64,000 nucleotides of DNA from Rouxiella aceris (GTDB lineage: Bacteria; Pseudomonadota; Gammaproteobacteria; Enterobacterales; Enterobacteriaceae), in the NCBI RefSeq assembly GCF_012933545.1, contig NZ_JAADJU010000008.1:186001-250000 (forward strand), written 5' to 3'. The translations under genes were made by a program, and so were the position numbers. This document shows positions 36,078-43,845 of the stretch, in pieces (position 1 is the stretch's first letter; each line of letters begins with the position of its first letter). The notes under the pieces are model-generated. The model ran no database searches. It saw nothing but the letters and a program-made list of their open reading frames with translations, and had not been told where the DNA came from.

Positions 36078-37451
36078 CTAGTTTGCTGGCTGCTGCTCCG
36101 CCTCCAGTGCTTGCCATAGTTCCTGCAACGATGCCTGCTCAAGGGTGGCGTAAAGAGTAAATTCATCGATAACGCCACTACCCAGTGCGGCTTCAAATGC
36201 GTTTTTGTCGGGGTGACCGCGGCTGACACTGCTGGTATCGCCGCCCAGGTTGGACTGAAAAATCCCCGCCGCGCTGACCGGCAGAAAATCCTCATAGATA
36301 ATAGGTTCAGCCAGTACATGGCCCGAGGCGATCAATGATTCTATCTCGCTGACCTTGGCCAGATTAATCGCCTGCCGATTGGGGCCGCGCAGATAGCGAA
36401 AGAAGCCCAACTCTTGCTGACGAAGGCTGGCGATATCATCGGGGAAGTCAGCAAATGCCTGCGCCAGCTGCGCCTGACGATCGACATTGCCGTCGCTTGG
36501 TACCGCAGAAGCAGCCAATAACAGCTTATCGTACAAGGCACGGCCTTTAGGGGTCAGAGCCTGTCCGCGTTGTTCAATTTCACCAAAGCGGGCGGTGTGA
36601 GTACCTGCCGTTTGGTCGGCAAACAGGATATTTTCGCTTAACGCCTTAAAGCTGGTCTGTCGCAACAATATTGGGCAACGGCGTGGCGGCGGCCCTTCGA
36701 TGGTCTCTTTGGGAGCAATACCCTGCTGCGGCATGCGCCTTTGCACCTCATCAATATCCAGCGTTCTTGGCGTCAGATGATTAATATGCGGCCCTTTAAA
36801 ACAGACAACGTCGGCAATCAGCCGATGCTGCTGTAACAGCTGTTGGTAAATGGTCCTATCGACCGGAGAGTGATGATGCCAGCGGAAGGTCTCCAGCGCT
36901 TCGCTAACAAATTCGGCGGCCTGACAATCCTTTAATCCTCCCTGGCGGTTATTTTCGGCGATCAGTTCCAGCGCACGCGGCGTGAAAATATGGCGGTGGG
37001 CAATAATAGCGGCCACCTTGTCGCGCAGCGCGGGATCGTCGATCAGTTCCAGTCGCAACAGAGAGGTAAAGATGCGAAAAGGGTTAAAGGCTAATGAGGC
37101 TTCGGTAACCGGACGAAAAGCGGTGGCATGGACAGGTACGCCCGCCGCCGAGAGATCGTAATAGCCGACCGGGTACATGCCCATAACCGCAAACATTTGA
37201 CGGATTTCATCCAGTTCACGGGCGCTTCCGAGACGGATAGCGCCGTGACGCTCGACGCTTAGACGATTAACTGCCTGGGCGTACTCGTTATGCAGGAAAG
37301 TATCAGGGCTGCGGGCCAGACACTCCTCATTGACTTGGCGGACAATATTCAGCAGCGTGCCGTATTGTGGCACTTCTTGCTGATACATCAACGACATGGC
37401 CTTTGAGAAACGATCGCGGATCGCATCGGGGCTCACATACTCAGGATCCAT
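36078..37451 (-). CDS. 2-oxoadipate dioxygenase/decarboxylase, HglS/YdcJ family (DUF1338)
   Basis: A 457-residue vicinal-oxygen-chelate fold enzyme. Characterised HglS converts 2-oxoadipate to D-2-hydroxyglutarate with iron and O2 in lysine catabolism. The metal ligands of HglS (H70, H226, E294) appear here shifted by one: H69 in VERHGAIRLG, H225 in GPHINHLTPR, and E293 in GEIEQRG. The substrate-binding Arg is R73. E. coli YdcJ is of the same family. It is separated by 30 bp from the HAD phosphatase gene upstream, so the two may be co-transcribed. No lysine-degradation genes adjoin it. Confidence 0.88.
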   Translation of the reverse strand: MDPEYVSPDAIRDRFSKAMSLMYQQEVPQYGTLLNIVRQVNEECLARSPDTFLHNEYAQAVNRLSVERHGAIRLGSARELDEIRQMFAVMGMYPVGYYDLSAAGVPVHATAFRPVTEASLAFNPFRIFTSLLRLELIDDPALRDKVAAIIAHRHIFTPRALELIAENNRQGGLKDCQAAEFVSEALETFRWHHHSPVDRTIYQQLLQQHRLIADVVCFKGPHINHLTPRTLDIDEVQRRMPQQGIAPKETIEGPPPRRCPILLRQTSFKALSENILFADQTAGTHTARFGEIEQRGQALTPKGRALYDKLLLAASAVPSDGNVDRQAQLAQAFADFPDDIASLRQQELGFFRYLRGPNRQAINLAKVSEIESLIASGHVLAEPIIYEDFLPVSAAGIFQSNLGGDTSSVSRGHPDKNAFEAALGSGVIDEFTLYATLEQASLQELWQALEAEQQPAN

Positions 37452-37481
37452 GGCATAACTCCCGAAAACACCGAACAGGCG

Positions 37482-38291
37482 TTAAAACGGCGCTTCGCCC
37501 GCCAATATTTTATCAATGATATGTAATACGCCTTCCTGGTTATTAGAAAGCGTCGAATAGCGGGCGGCGGCTTTTGCCACCGGCATCGCGTTAGCCATGG
37601 AAAAACCGAAAGCCGCTTGTTTGAGCATTTCGACGTCGTTACCACCGTCGCCGAAGGTCACCACCTGGCTGTCATCAATTCCCCAGACTTTTTGCAGCAT
37701 ACGCAGTCCGCTCGCTTTGTGTCTGCCGGGAATAATCAGATCTGCCGAGCCGTGGCCGCTGGATACTGGCGTGATAATATGGCCAAGGGCGCGTTCGAGT
37801 GAACTCATAAAGTTTGCTAAATGGTTATCGTCAATATTGGTGGCAAACTTGAACAGGATATCGTCGATTTCGTGATAACTTTCGATTTTTTTTAATCGAG
37901 GGTAGTACCTGTGCATTTTCTGGTAAAAAGCTTGCGGCTGTGTGGCCAGAATATAGGCGCTGTTTTTACCGCAAATCACCGTATTCAGTCCGGGAGTATG
38001 GTCGATAAAATCCAGGATTTTTTTGACGGCGTCCTTGTCCAGCGCAGCAACAGAAAAATCCTGTCCCTGATTTACAATGTATGCGCCGTTTTCGGCGACG
38101 AAAGCGATCTCGTCGGCAATTTCCGGAAAAAAGGATTTCAGCTGATAATATTGGTTGCCGCTGGCGACAACAAACTTGATATCTTTCTGTTTTAATTGCG
38201 TATATTGTGAAAGAAACCGACTTCTATTGTACTGCTTTTTATCATCGAGAAAGGTACCATCCATATCCACTGCAATAAGTTTGACTGACAT
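37482..38291 (-). CDS. HAD-family sugar phosphatase, SupH/YbiV-like
   Basis: A 269-residue Cof-type HAD hydrolase. Catalytic aspartates are in VDMDGTFLDD (D9, D11), with SGNQYYQL as motif II, the cap domain in the middle, a Lys in GRHKASGL, and FGDGGNDVEML as motif IV. FVVASGNQYYQLKSFFPEI is almost identical to E. coli SupH (YbiV), which dephosphorylates sugar phosphates such as fructose-1-P. It follows the PTS operon and the small TPR-like gene, but a strong terminator (38356) separates them. Confidence 0.92.
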   Translation of the reverse strand: MSVKLIAVDMDGTFLDDKKQYNRSRFLSQYTQLKQKDIKFVVASGNQYYQLKSFFPEIADEIAFVAENGAYIVNQGQDFSVAALDKDAVKKILDFIDHTPGLNTVICGKNSAYILATQPQAFYQKMHRYYPRLKKIESYHEIDDILFKFATNIDDNHLANFMSSLERALGHIITPVSSGHGSADLIIPGRHKASGLRMLQKVWGIDDSQVVTFGDGGNDVEMLKQAAFGFSMANAMPVAKAAARYSTLSNNQEGVLHIIDKILAGEAPF

Positions 38292-38355
38292 AAATCCCTC
38301 TTGTGTTGCTCAAAATATCACCTTTATCATAAAAGCTATCCCGTAAAGGTCAAAA

Positions 38356-38387
38356 AAAAAGCCAGTAACAGGCAGTTACTGACTTTT
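38356..38387 (-). terminator. Rho-independent terminator of the PTS operon
   Basis: Stem AAAAAG-CAGTAAC / GTTACTG-CTTTTT with one C/A mismatch and loop AGGCA. On the minus strand it is followed by nine T. It marks the end of the PTS transcript after the small TPR-like gene. Confidence 0.9.
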
Positions 38388-38417
38388 TGTCGGGACTATC
38401 GGCTGATGGCGCCGTCT

Positions 38418-38723
38418 TCAGTAGCCGTAACGAATGGCGTCTTTGCTTTTTTGCATCAGACCGTCGATTTTATTCGAATACAACTCCAGTCCGTTGCCGT
38501 CACCGGCCTGTGAACATTGACGCCGTTTGGCGTTGTAGGCTTTCATCAGTTGCGCCTGGGCAAAACCGGGTTTGCCATAACATTCCATACTTTTTTCCCA
38601 GCAGGCGATGGCGTTGTCGCTATCCTGTTGCTCGGCATAGCTTTTACCCAGTTCATTGAGCGCCTTGGCGCAGTCGGCCGGTGCCAGGTTTTTGGCCAGA
38701 ATGGCCTCGATTTCGCTGTTCAT
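38418..38723 (-). CDS. Small TPR-like protein at the end of the PTS operon
   Basis: A 101-residue soluble protein with no signal peptide. Residues about 13-75 form TPR-like helices: CAKALNELGKSYAEQQDSDN then AIACWEKSMECY. Four cysteines (CAK, CWE, ECY, QCS) are spread along it. GGAGGTGAAA precedes the ATG at 38723; a GTG two codons earlier is less likely. It lies 17 bp after the PTS IIC gene and before the terminator, so it belongs to that operon. Function unknown; a protein-protein interaction role is inferred. Confidence 0.75.
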   Translation of the reverse strand: MNSEIEAILAKNLAPADCAKALNELGKSYAEQQDSDNAIACWEKSMECYGKPGFAQAQLMKAYNAKRRQCSQAGDGNGLELYSNKIDGLMQKSKDAIRYGY

Positions 38724-38740
38724 TTTCACCTCCGTTAAAC

Positions 38741-40006
38741 TTAGTGGAAGAAGTTAAGGATGTGACCAAATACCAGCCCGACGCTGATCACGTCCGAGTC
38801 GCTGAAGGTCACGTTGGAGAAGCCGAATTTGCCCAGCAGCGGCAGCAGCAGCGCGGGAAGCAGAGTGATAAACAGCCCGTGGAAGATGCCGCCGATAATG
38901 GCACCGCGACGTCCGCCAACCGCATTGGCGAAAATCCCGGCGGTGCCACCGGCAAAGAAGTTGGTCAACATCCCCGGCAGGATCATCGCCAGCCCGATGC
39001 TGGGGAACAGAAACATACCGATAATCGAACCGATGGTGGTGGAGATAAAACCAATGATCACCGCGTTAGGGGCGTAGGGAAAGAGCACCGGGCAGTCGAG
39101 GGCCGGAATGGCGTTAGGCACAATGCGCAGGGCAATACCGCGGAAGGCCGGCACGATCTCCGCCAGTAACAGACGTACACCGGAGAGCAGTACATAGACA
39201 CCGACCACAAATTGCACTGACTGCAGGAAAGCATAAATCAGGTAGTTAACATTGCTGGCGTAAGGTGCAATCACCTCAGGACCTGCTGCTACCGCCGGGA
39301 TCAGATAAATGGGGATCATCACCACCATCATCGACAGATAGGTATCTTGCAGGAAGGAGAATGACTGTGGCAGTTCAAAATCTTCGGTGCTTTTGCTGAC
39401 GTCGCCGGTCACTTTTGCCACGCCCGCCTGAACGATATAGCCGATGGTGCAGAAATGCCCCAGGGCGATATCATCGGAGCCGGTAATTTTACGCACAATC
39501 GGCTGTGCCAGCACCGGCATGCCCACCGCCATCACCCCGGCAATCACCCCGCCGATCAGGATCAGCTCGGTACCGCGTAAGCCGCCCATATAGCCGATAA
39601 CTGAACAGACGGTGGCCATCCACAGTGAAGCCTGGCCGGTAAGGAAAATATATTTATAACGGGTAAAACGGGCAATCAGAATATTGACAATAAAAGCCAA
39701 AACCATAATTAATGCCGTTTCTCGCCCAAGGGTTTGCTGCGCGATCCCGGCAATAGAGCCGACGTCGGTGACAATCCCGCGCATATGGAAACCTTTCTGG
39801 AATATTTCTCCCAGAAAGGTTAACGCATTAACAATAATAGTGGCGCCTGACAGCAAGACTAAAAAGCCAAGCAGCGTTTTTAGCGTGCCGGTAATGATTT
39901 GCCCCGGGCTTTTCTTTAAGGCGATCAACCCGATCATGGCGATCAGGGAGATTAATATTGACGCCTGGCCCAGCACGTCGTTAACAATAAAGTGAAGGAA
40001 AGACAT
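38741..40006 (-). CDS. PTS EIIC permease, ascorbate (UlaA/SgaT) type
   Basis: A 421-residue inner-membrane sugar permease with about 11 hydrophobic segments, of the AG superfamily that includes UlaA. Typical family segments are IVNDVLGQASILISLIAMIG at the N-terminus, GHFCTIGYIVQAG, and the paired VPNAIPALDCPVLFPYAPNA. It is about 45 residues shorter than UlaA. Works with the IIB and IIA encoded just upstream. The companion aldolase and kinase suggest a substrate other than ascorbate. Confidence 0.9.
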   Translation of the reverse strand: MSFLHFIVNDVLGQASILISLIAMIGLIALKKSPGQIITGTLKTLLGFLVLLSGATIIVNALTFLGEIFQKGFHMRGIVTDVGSIAGIAQQTLGRETALIMVLAFIVNILIARFTRYKYIFLTGQASLWMATVCSVIGYMGGLRGTELILIGGVIAGVMAVGMPVLAQPIVRKITGSDDIALGHFCTIGYIVQAGVAKVTGDVSKSTEDFELPQSFSFLQDTYLSMMVVMIPIYLIPAVAAGPEVIAPYASNVNYLIYAFLQSVQFVVGVYVLLSGVRLLLAEIVPAFRGIALRIVPNAIPALDCPVLFPYAPNAVIIGFISTTIGSIIGMFLFPSIGLAMILPGMLTNFFAGGTAGIFANAVGGRRGAIIGGIFHGLFITLLPALLLPLLGKFGFSNVTFSDSDVISVGLVFGHILNFFH

Positions 40007-40098
40007 AATAAGTCCCCTGTAGAGTTCACGGTGATCGAGCTATCGGATAAGGTATTTTTACGTTTTTATATATACGTTATTTTTATAGGTGAATATGA

Positions 40099-40404
40099 TT
40101 ACTGATGGATCATCAGTCCCATCTCTTGCAGAACGGGCGTAATTTTTTCTTTGATTTCATTTTTATCCACTAAACGTTTCAGGTAAATAATGGTGGCACT
40201 AATATTGTAGTGCTGGAATTGTGTTCTGAAATTTTCGCCGGTAAAGATAATATCGGCACGCGTTGAGGTCGCGCTGGAGATATCGCAATGAGACAAGTCA
40301 GCATCAATCCCCAAATCTTTTAATGCGGCTTCAATACTCATTTCACAGGCAAAACTGCTGCCCAGGCCTGCGCCACATACCGCCAAAATGGATAACTTTT
40401 TCAT
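40099..40404 (-). CDS. PTS EIIB component (ascorbate/galactitol type)
   Basis: A 101-residue cytosolic phosphotransferase. The phosphocysteine is C10 in LAVCGAGLGSSFACEM, the standard IIB P-loop-like motif of the lactose/ascorbate/galactitol group. It takes phosphate from the IIA His and passes it to the incoming sugar. It lies between IIA and IIC with AT-rich gaps of 72 and 92 bp. Small size is normal for a separate IIB. Confidence 0.92.
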   Translation of the reverse strand: MKKLSILAVCGAGLGSSFACEMSIEAALKDLGIDADLSHCDISSATSTRADIIFTGENFRTQFQHYNISATIIYLKRLVDKNEIKEKITPVLQEMGLMIHQ

Positions 40405-40476
40405 AGGAATTCCTTAGGTGATCGTGAGTAAGACACATGTCTGGTAAAGCCCGGGGCAGCGCCACAGGGCCGGTTT

Positions 40477-40920
40477 TCAGTACTGACGGATGGTCTGCAG
40501 CACTTCTTGCTTACTGCGACATCCGCGTAGTTTTTCGACCACTTCATCGTCGCAAAATAAATGAGACAGACTGGCGATCATTTCAATATGTGAATGACTG
40601 TCTATCGCGGCCAAGGCAAAAATAATATAGACCGGATCGTTTTCCTCACTGTTGAACGTCACGCCACCGGAAACAATAACCAGGGATAATGCCGTATGAA
40701 TCACCCCCTCTTCTGGTCTGGCATGGGGCATGGCGATACCTTCGCCCAATACATAATATGGGCCGATTTCCCGGTGCATATCATATATTGCCTGCAGGTA
40801 ACGGCTCTCCACTGCGCCGACATCAATTAACGGCTGTACGGCTAATGCCACGGCACTTTGCCAGTTATCCGTATGTTCAATGATGCGAATATTATGTTCA
40901 TTAATCCAGTCGGTTAACAT
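40477..40920 (-). CDS. PTS EIIA component (fructose/mannitol-fold, UlaC type)
   Basis: A 147-residue cytosolic protein with the active-site His H66 in GIAMPHARPEEGVIH, a clear PTS_EIIA_2 signature. It accepts phosphate from HPr. SLSHLFCDDEVVEKLRGCRS completes the fold. Start ATG at 40920 has AGGA upstream. It is separated from the kinase gene by 222 bp, so an extra promoter or mRNA processing site may lie there. Confidence 0.92.
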   Translation of the reverse strand: MLTDWINEHNIRIIEHTDNWQSAVALAVQPLIDVGAVESRYLQAIYDMHREIGPYYVLGEGIAMPHARPEEGVIHTALSLVIVSGGVTFNSEENDPVYIIFALAAIDSHSHIEMIASLSHLFCDDEVVEKLRGCRSKQEVLQTIRQY

Positions 40921-41142
40921 AGGTCCTCTTAATAATAAACAGTGGCTTCTAGCAGTATCATTGCGGCAAAATATAAAAACTGTGATCTATCTATGCCTAT
41001 TAGTGATTGCTAAAAAATATTCATATTAATCTTATTTAATAAATTAAGGGCGCAGGGTATTAACGTCGGCCAAAAATATCTTTAGCTAACTTTTATCAAT
41101 AGAAAGATAGTGGGTATTATAAATAAGCCATAGTGGCCGTTA
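40921..41142. other. Gap inside the PTS operon
   Basis: 222 bp, strongly AT-rich. It separates the kinase/aldolase pair from the PTS genes on the same strand. No clear terminator hairpin was seen; an internal promoter is possible. Confidence 0.4.
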
Positions 41143-41721
41143 TTATTTTAATACATTAGCTATCCAACTGTTAATGGCGTTAATATCTACCGGCTTTTCC
41201 TGATCACAATAATAGACCGGACCCAATTCCAAAGGCTGTGCCTTGCCTGCCAAGATTTTTAACTCTGGAATATATTCCGCCCCCAAATGGCCGGGAAGGC
41301 GTTCTCCCAATCTGGCCTGGTAACGTGCGGCTGCTCGCTCGGCAGTGATCTGGCACCAGACTTCCACCACCTGGCTAACCCCTGCTTGCTGCAGATAATC
41401 GATCAGCAGCGCTTTGGGTTGAAAACCAAACCAGGCATCGATAATAAAGGTACTGCCCTGCGGTGCATCGCCGACGATTGACCAGATAACCTGATAGCTC
41501 GCCTGGCCCAGTACGCGGTTAAAGGCACGATCTACCCCTTCAAGGCGCTGGAGAAAAGGATTTTTGATGCCATCAAGGGACAGCGCTAACCAGCCGGTAC
41601 AGGCAGAGAGCTCAACGGCGAGACTGCTTTTACCGGAAGCGGGGATCCCGTTGACCAGAATGACCCTTTTACCTGGCTGGCTGCGCGTGTCGGCGTTAAA
41701 AGCTGCTCTGTTCTCAGACAT
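41143..41721 (-). CDS. P-loop kinase (AAA/adenylate-kinase-like) in a sugar operon
   Basis: A 192-residue nucleotide-binding protein with Walker A GIPASGKS at residues 25-32, a Lid-like RYQARLGERLPGH segment and no membrane part. It resembles small P-loop kinases (gluconate-kinase or chloramphenicol-phosphotransferase fold). The ATG at 41721 overlaps the aldolase stop by 8 bases, so the two are translationally coupled. The longer frame starting at 41766 lies inside the aldolase. I infer that it phosphorylates the sugar phosphate delivered by the PTS to make the aldolase's bisphosphate substrate. The exact substrate is unknown. Confidence 0.82.
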   Translation of the reverse strand: MSENRAAFNADTRSQPGKRVILVNGIPASGKSSLAVELSACTGWLALSLDGIKNPFLQRLEGVDRAFNRVLGQASYQVIWSIVGDAPQGSTFIIDAWFGFQPKALLIDYLQQAGVSQVVEVWCQITAERAAARYQARLGERLPGHLGAEYIPELKILAGKAQPLELGPVYYCDQEKPVDINAINSWIANVLK

Positions 41722-42658
41722 GTTCCACCTGTTCTGCTGATGCATTTTTACCGTGTTGAGCGGCATGGAAATATTGCTGGATCACTGCCTGCAGCTCTTT
41801 TAGCCGCGGAATAGCCAGCGATTCCAGTTTGTTTTTGGTGGTGCTGCGATCCAGTGAAATACAGTCTTTCCACAATGAACGCCCGGCAATCACTCCCGAC
41901 GCCCCGGTACTCATGGCATCTTCTACTTGTTTAAGGAAGGTCTCATGATCGACACCTGCTGACAGTACCGCCCAAGGCACATCGCCGGCAAGTTGCGTAA
42001 TGGCGGCACAGGCCTGTTTAGAACCCGGGTAAGGCAGTTTCAGCACCTTGGCACCACACTCGAGGCAAATCTTGGTGCCGCCATAGATGAGTTCGGGGAT
42101 CTTGGCTTTATAGTCGGCATCGCTTTCGTTTTCCAGTTTATAGGTCAGGAACTCCACCACCAACAGCAGATCTTCGCGGCTGAAGTCCTCGATACACTGG
42201 TTGAGGATAGCGATATTATGGCGGTTGGCTTCCGGCTGGTCGGCGCGCAGATAGACCATAATTTTCCCTCCGGTGGCCCCCAGTTCACGTACACGGCGAG
42301 CATCGACATCTTTTGCCAGTCGAGACAGGCGATAACCTTGCGCAGAAGTATCCCAGCCGGAGGCATCGAGGCCAATCAGCAGGGCGGTATCACGGGCAAT
42401 AATGCCATCATCCACCAGTTGCGGCACTGCGCAGACCGGATCGACCAGCACGCAGGACGCCTTGCTGGCCAGATACTGAGTAATATCGGCTTTGATCAGT
42501 CCCAGTTGCTGCTCGGAGATGGTGGATTGCTGCTGAGGGTCATTACTGAGCAGTGTACGCATTCCGCCGCGCTGGTCGCAGGCGATCACCAGCATGGCAC
42601 CGTTTTTACCACAAATTTGCTGGTAGCTGCGTAACTCTGAAGTAGACATCTTTGACAT
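41714..42658 (-). CDS. Class I aldolase, LacD/YihT-like
   Basis: A 314-residue TIM-barrel Schiff-base aldolase resembling tagatose-1,6-bisphosphate aldolase LacD and the sulfofructose-1-P aldolase YihT. The Schiff-base Lys is K207 in GAKVLKLPYPGSK, aligned with YKVEMP in YihT. MLVIACDQRGGMR near the start and WAVLSAGVDHETF and GASGVIAGRSLWK near the end are typical. It should cleave a ketose (bis)phosphate to DHAP plus an aldehyde. AAGGAG precedes the ATG. First gene of the operon that runs through the kinase to the PTS, facing the SorC regulator. Confidence 0.88.
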   Translation of the reverse strand: MSKMSTSELRSYQQICGKNGAMLVIACDQRGGMRTLLSNDPQQQSTISEQQLGLIKADITQYLASKASCVLVDPVCAVPQLVDDGIIARDTALLIGLDASGWDTSAQGYRLSRLAKDVDARRVRELGATGGKIMVYLRADQPEANRHNIAILNQCIEDFSREDLLLVVEFLTYKLENESDADYKAKIPELIYGGTKICLECGAKVLKLPYPGSKQACAAITQLAGDVPWAVLSAGVDHETFLKQVEDAMSTGASGVIAGRSLWKDCISLDRSTTKNKLESLAIPRLKELQAVIQQYFHAAQHGKNASAEQVEHV

Positions 42659-42892
42659 GGAACGCTCCTTTGCGTGAAATTTATTACAGATTAAAAAATC
42701 TCGATTACACTGGATGCTCTGTCGTTACCCTCTGGGTCCAGGGTGGCTAAAACCCACGGAAAACGCCGGTTTTAAAGGGTTTTTCCCCGGTGAGGAAGAT
42801 TGCAATCTAGCAGTTGATGCGCAATAATTCCTCAATCGACAATTTGAGTGTAATTCATTACTGAAAGGAATTTCAAGCTGAAAGAGCCAATT
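42659..42892. promoter_or_regulatory. Divergent control region of the aldolase/PTS operon and SorC gene
   Basis: 234 bp between the aldolase start and the SorC-type regulator. AT-rich at 42670-42715 and 42820-42870. It contains a repeated AATTCNTCAATCG/AATTTGAG-like motif around 42825-42855 that could bind the regulator, but no perfect palindrome was found. Confidence 0.35.
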
Positions 42893-43825
42893 TTGCAAGA
42901 TATTGCAGCAACGCGCACAATGATGCATATGGTTGCCAAGCTGCATTACGAGTCAGATATGTCGCAGGTGGAGATTGCCCGCAAGCTGGATGTGTCTACG
43001 GCCACCATCTCTCGACTGTTGAATAAAGCCCGTGCGGCGGGGATTGTACGTATAGAAGTCATCGGCTTATCTTCTCCCGAAAATATGACCGCTGACCTTA
43101 TGACCCGCCTGGGATTGAAGAATGCCTATGTAGTGGATGCGCCAGCCAATAACGTGCTGGGCTCGCTGACTGCGCCATTGGCATCCATTCTGTCGCAGTC
43201 GGCATTGGGTGCGGGGTCGGTACTGGGTATTGGCTGGGGAAGGGCGGTGCGGGAAGTGACGCTGGCGGGATTGCCGCGTCTGCCGGGAATTTTGACCGTG
43301 GCGTTAAACGGCGGTATGCAGCAGTCAGCCCCGCATTTTCAGATCACCGAGTTTGTGCGCCGTGCCGCCGAGCAGATGGAAGGCACGCCCTATTTTCTGC
43401 ATGCGCCCTATATCTCTTCCGCCGAGCTGCGCGATGCTTTTTTGCGTGACCGCAGTGTCCAGGAGATTATTTCCCTGTGGGATCGGCTGGATGTGGCCAT
43501 TGTCGGCGTCGGCTTGACCCACGCGCCAAAAGCCAGCGAATCCACTACTGCCACACCGGGAGAGCAGGCATTAAACCAGGCTGCGGGCGATGTATTGCGA
43601 CACTACGTTACCGAGTCCGGGGAGATCCTCCATTGGGAGGGCGAAGACCGCATGATTGCCGCCTCCGTTGAACAACTGCGCCGTACGCCTTTGACTATCG
43701 GCGTCGCCGCCACGCCAGAAAAAGCCGCCGGGATTATCGGTGCCGTGCGTTCCGGCATGATTAATTCGCTGGTCACCGACGTCAATACGGCTCAGGCTAT
43801 TTTGGACAGATTGCCAATGAATTAA
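42893..43825 (+). CDS. SorC/DeoR-family sugar-binding transcriptional regulator
   Basis: A 310-residue regulator. The N-terminal HTH is HYESDMSQVEIARKLDVSTA then TISRLLNKARAAGIV, in the exact SorC arrangement. The C-terminal sugar-phosphate-binding domain starts near residue 58 and includes GIGWGRAVREV and LNGGMQQSAPH. The start is non-ATG: TTG at 42893 fits the family length, but an in-frame CTG at 42878 has AAGGA eight bases upstream and may be the true start. It diverges from the aldolase gene and presumably answers to the pathway's phosphorylated sugar. Confidence 0.88.
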   Translation: MQDIAATRTMMHMVAKLHYESDMSQVEIARKLDVSTATISRLLNKARAAGIVRIEVIGLSSPENMTADLMTRLGLKNAYVVDAPANNVLGSLTAPLASILSQSALGAGSVLGIGWGRAVREVTLAGLPRLPGILTVALNGGMQQSAPHFQITEFVRRAAEQMEGTPYFLHAPYISSAELRDAFLRDRSVQEIISLWDRLDVAIVGVGLTHAPKASESTTATPGEQALNQAAGDVLRHYVTESGEILHWEGEDRMIAASVEQLRRTPLTIGVAATPEKAAGIIGAVRSGMINSLVTDVNTAQAILDRLPMN

Positions 43826-43845
43826 CCAAGGTATCCATCAATAGC

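Noticed and set aside
42659-42892. Possible ascorbate (UlaR-type) operator
   Set aside because: The regulator is SorC type, not UlaR, and no clean palindrome could be defined.
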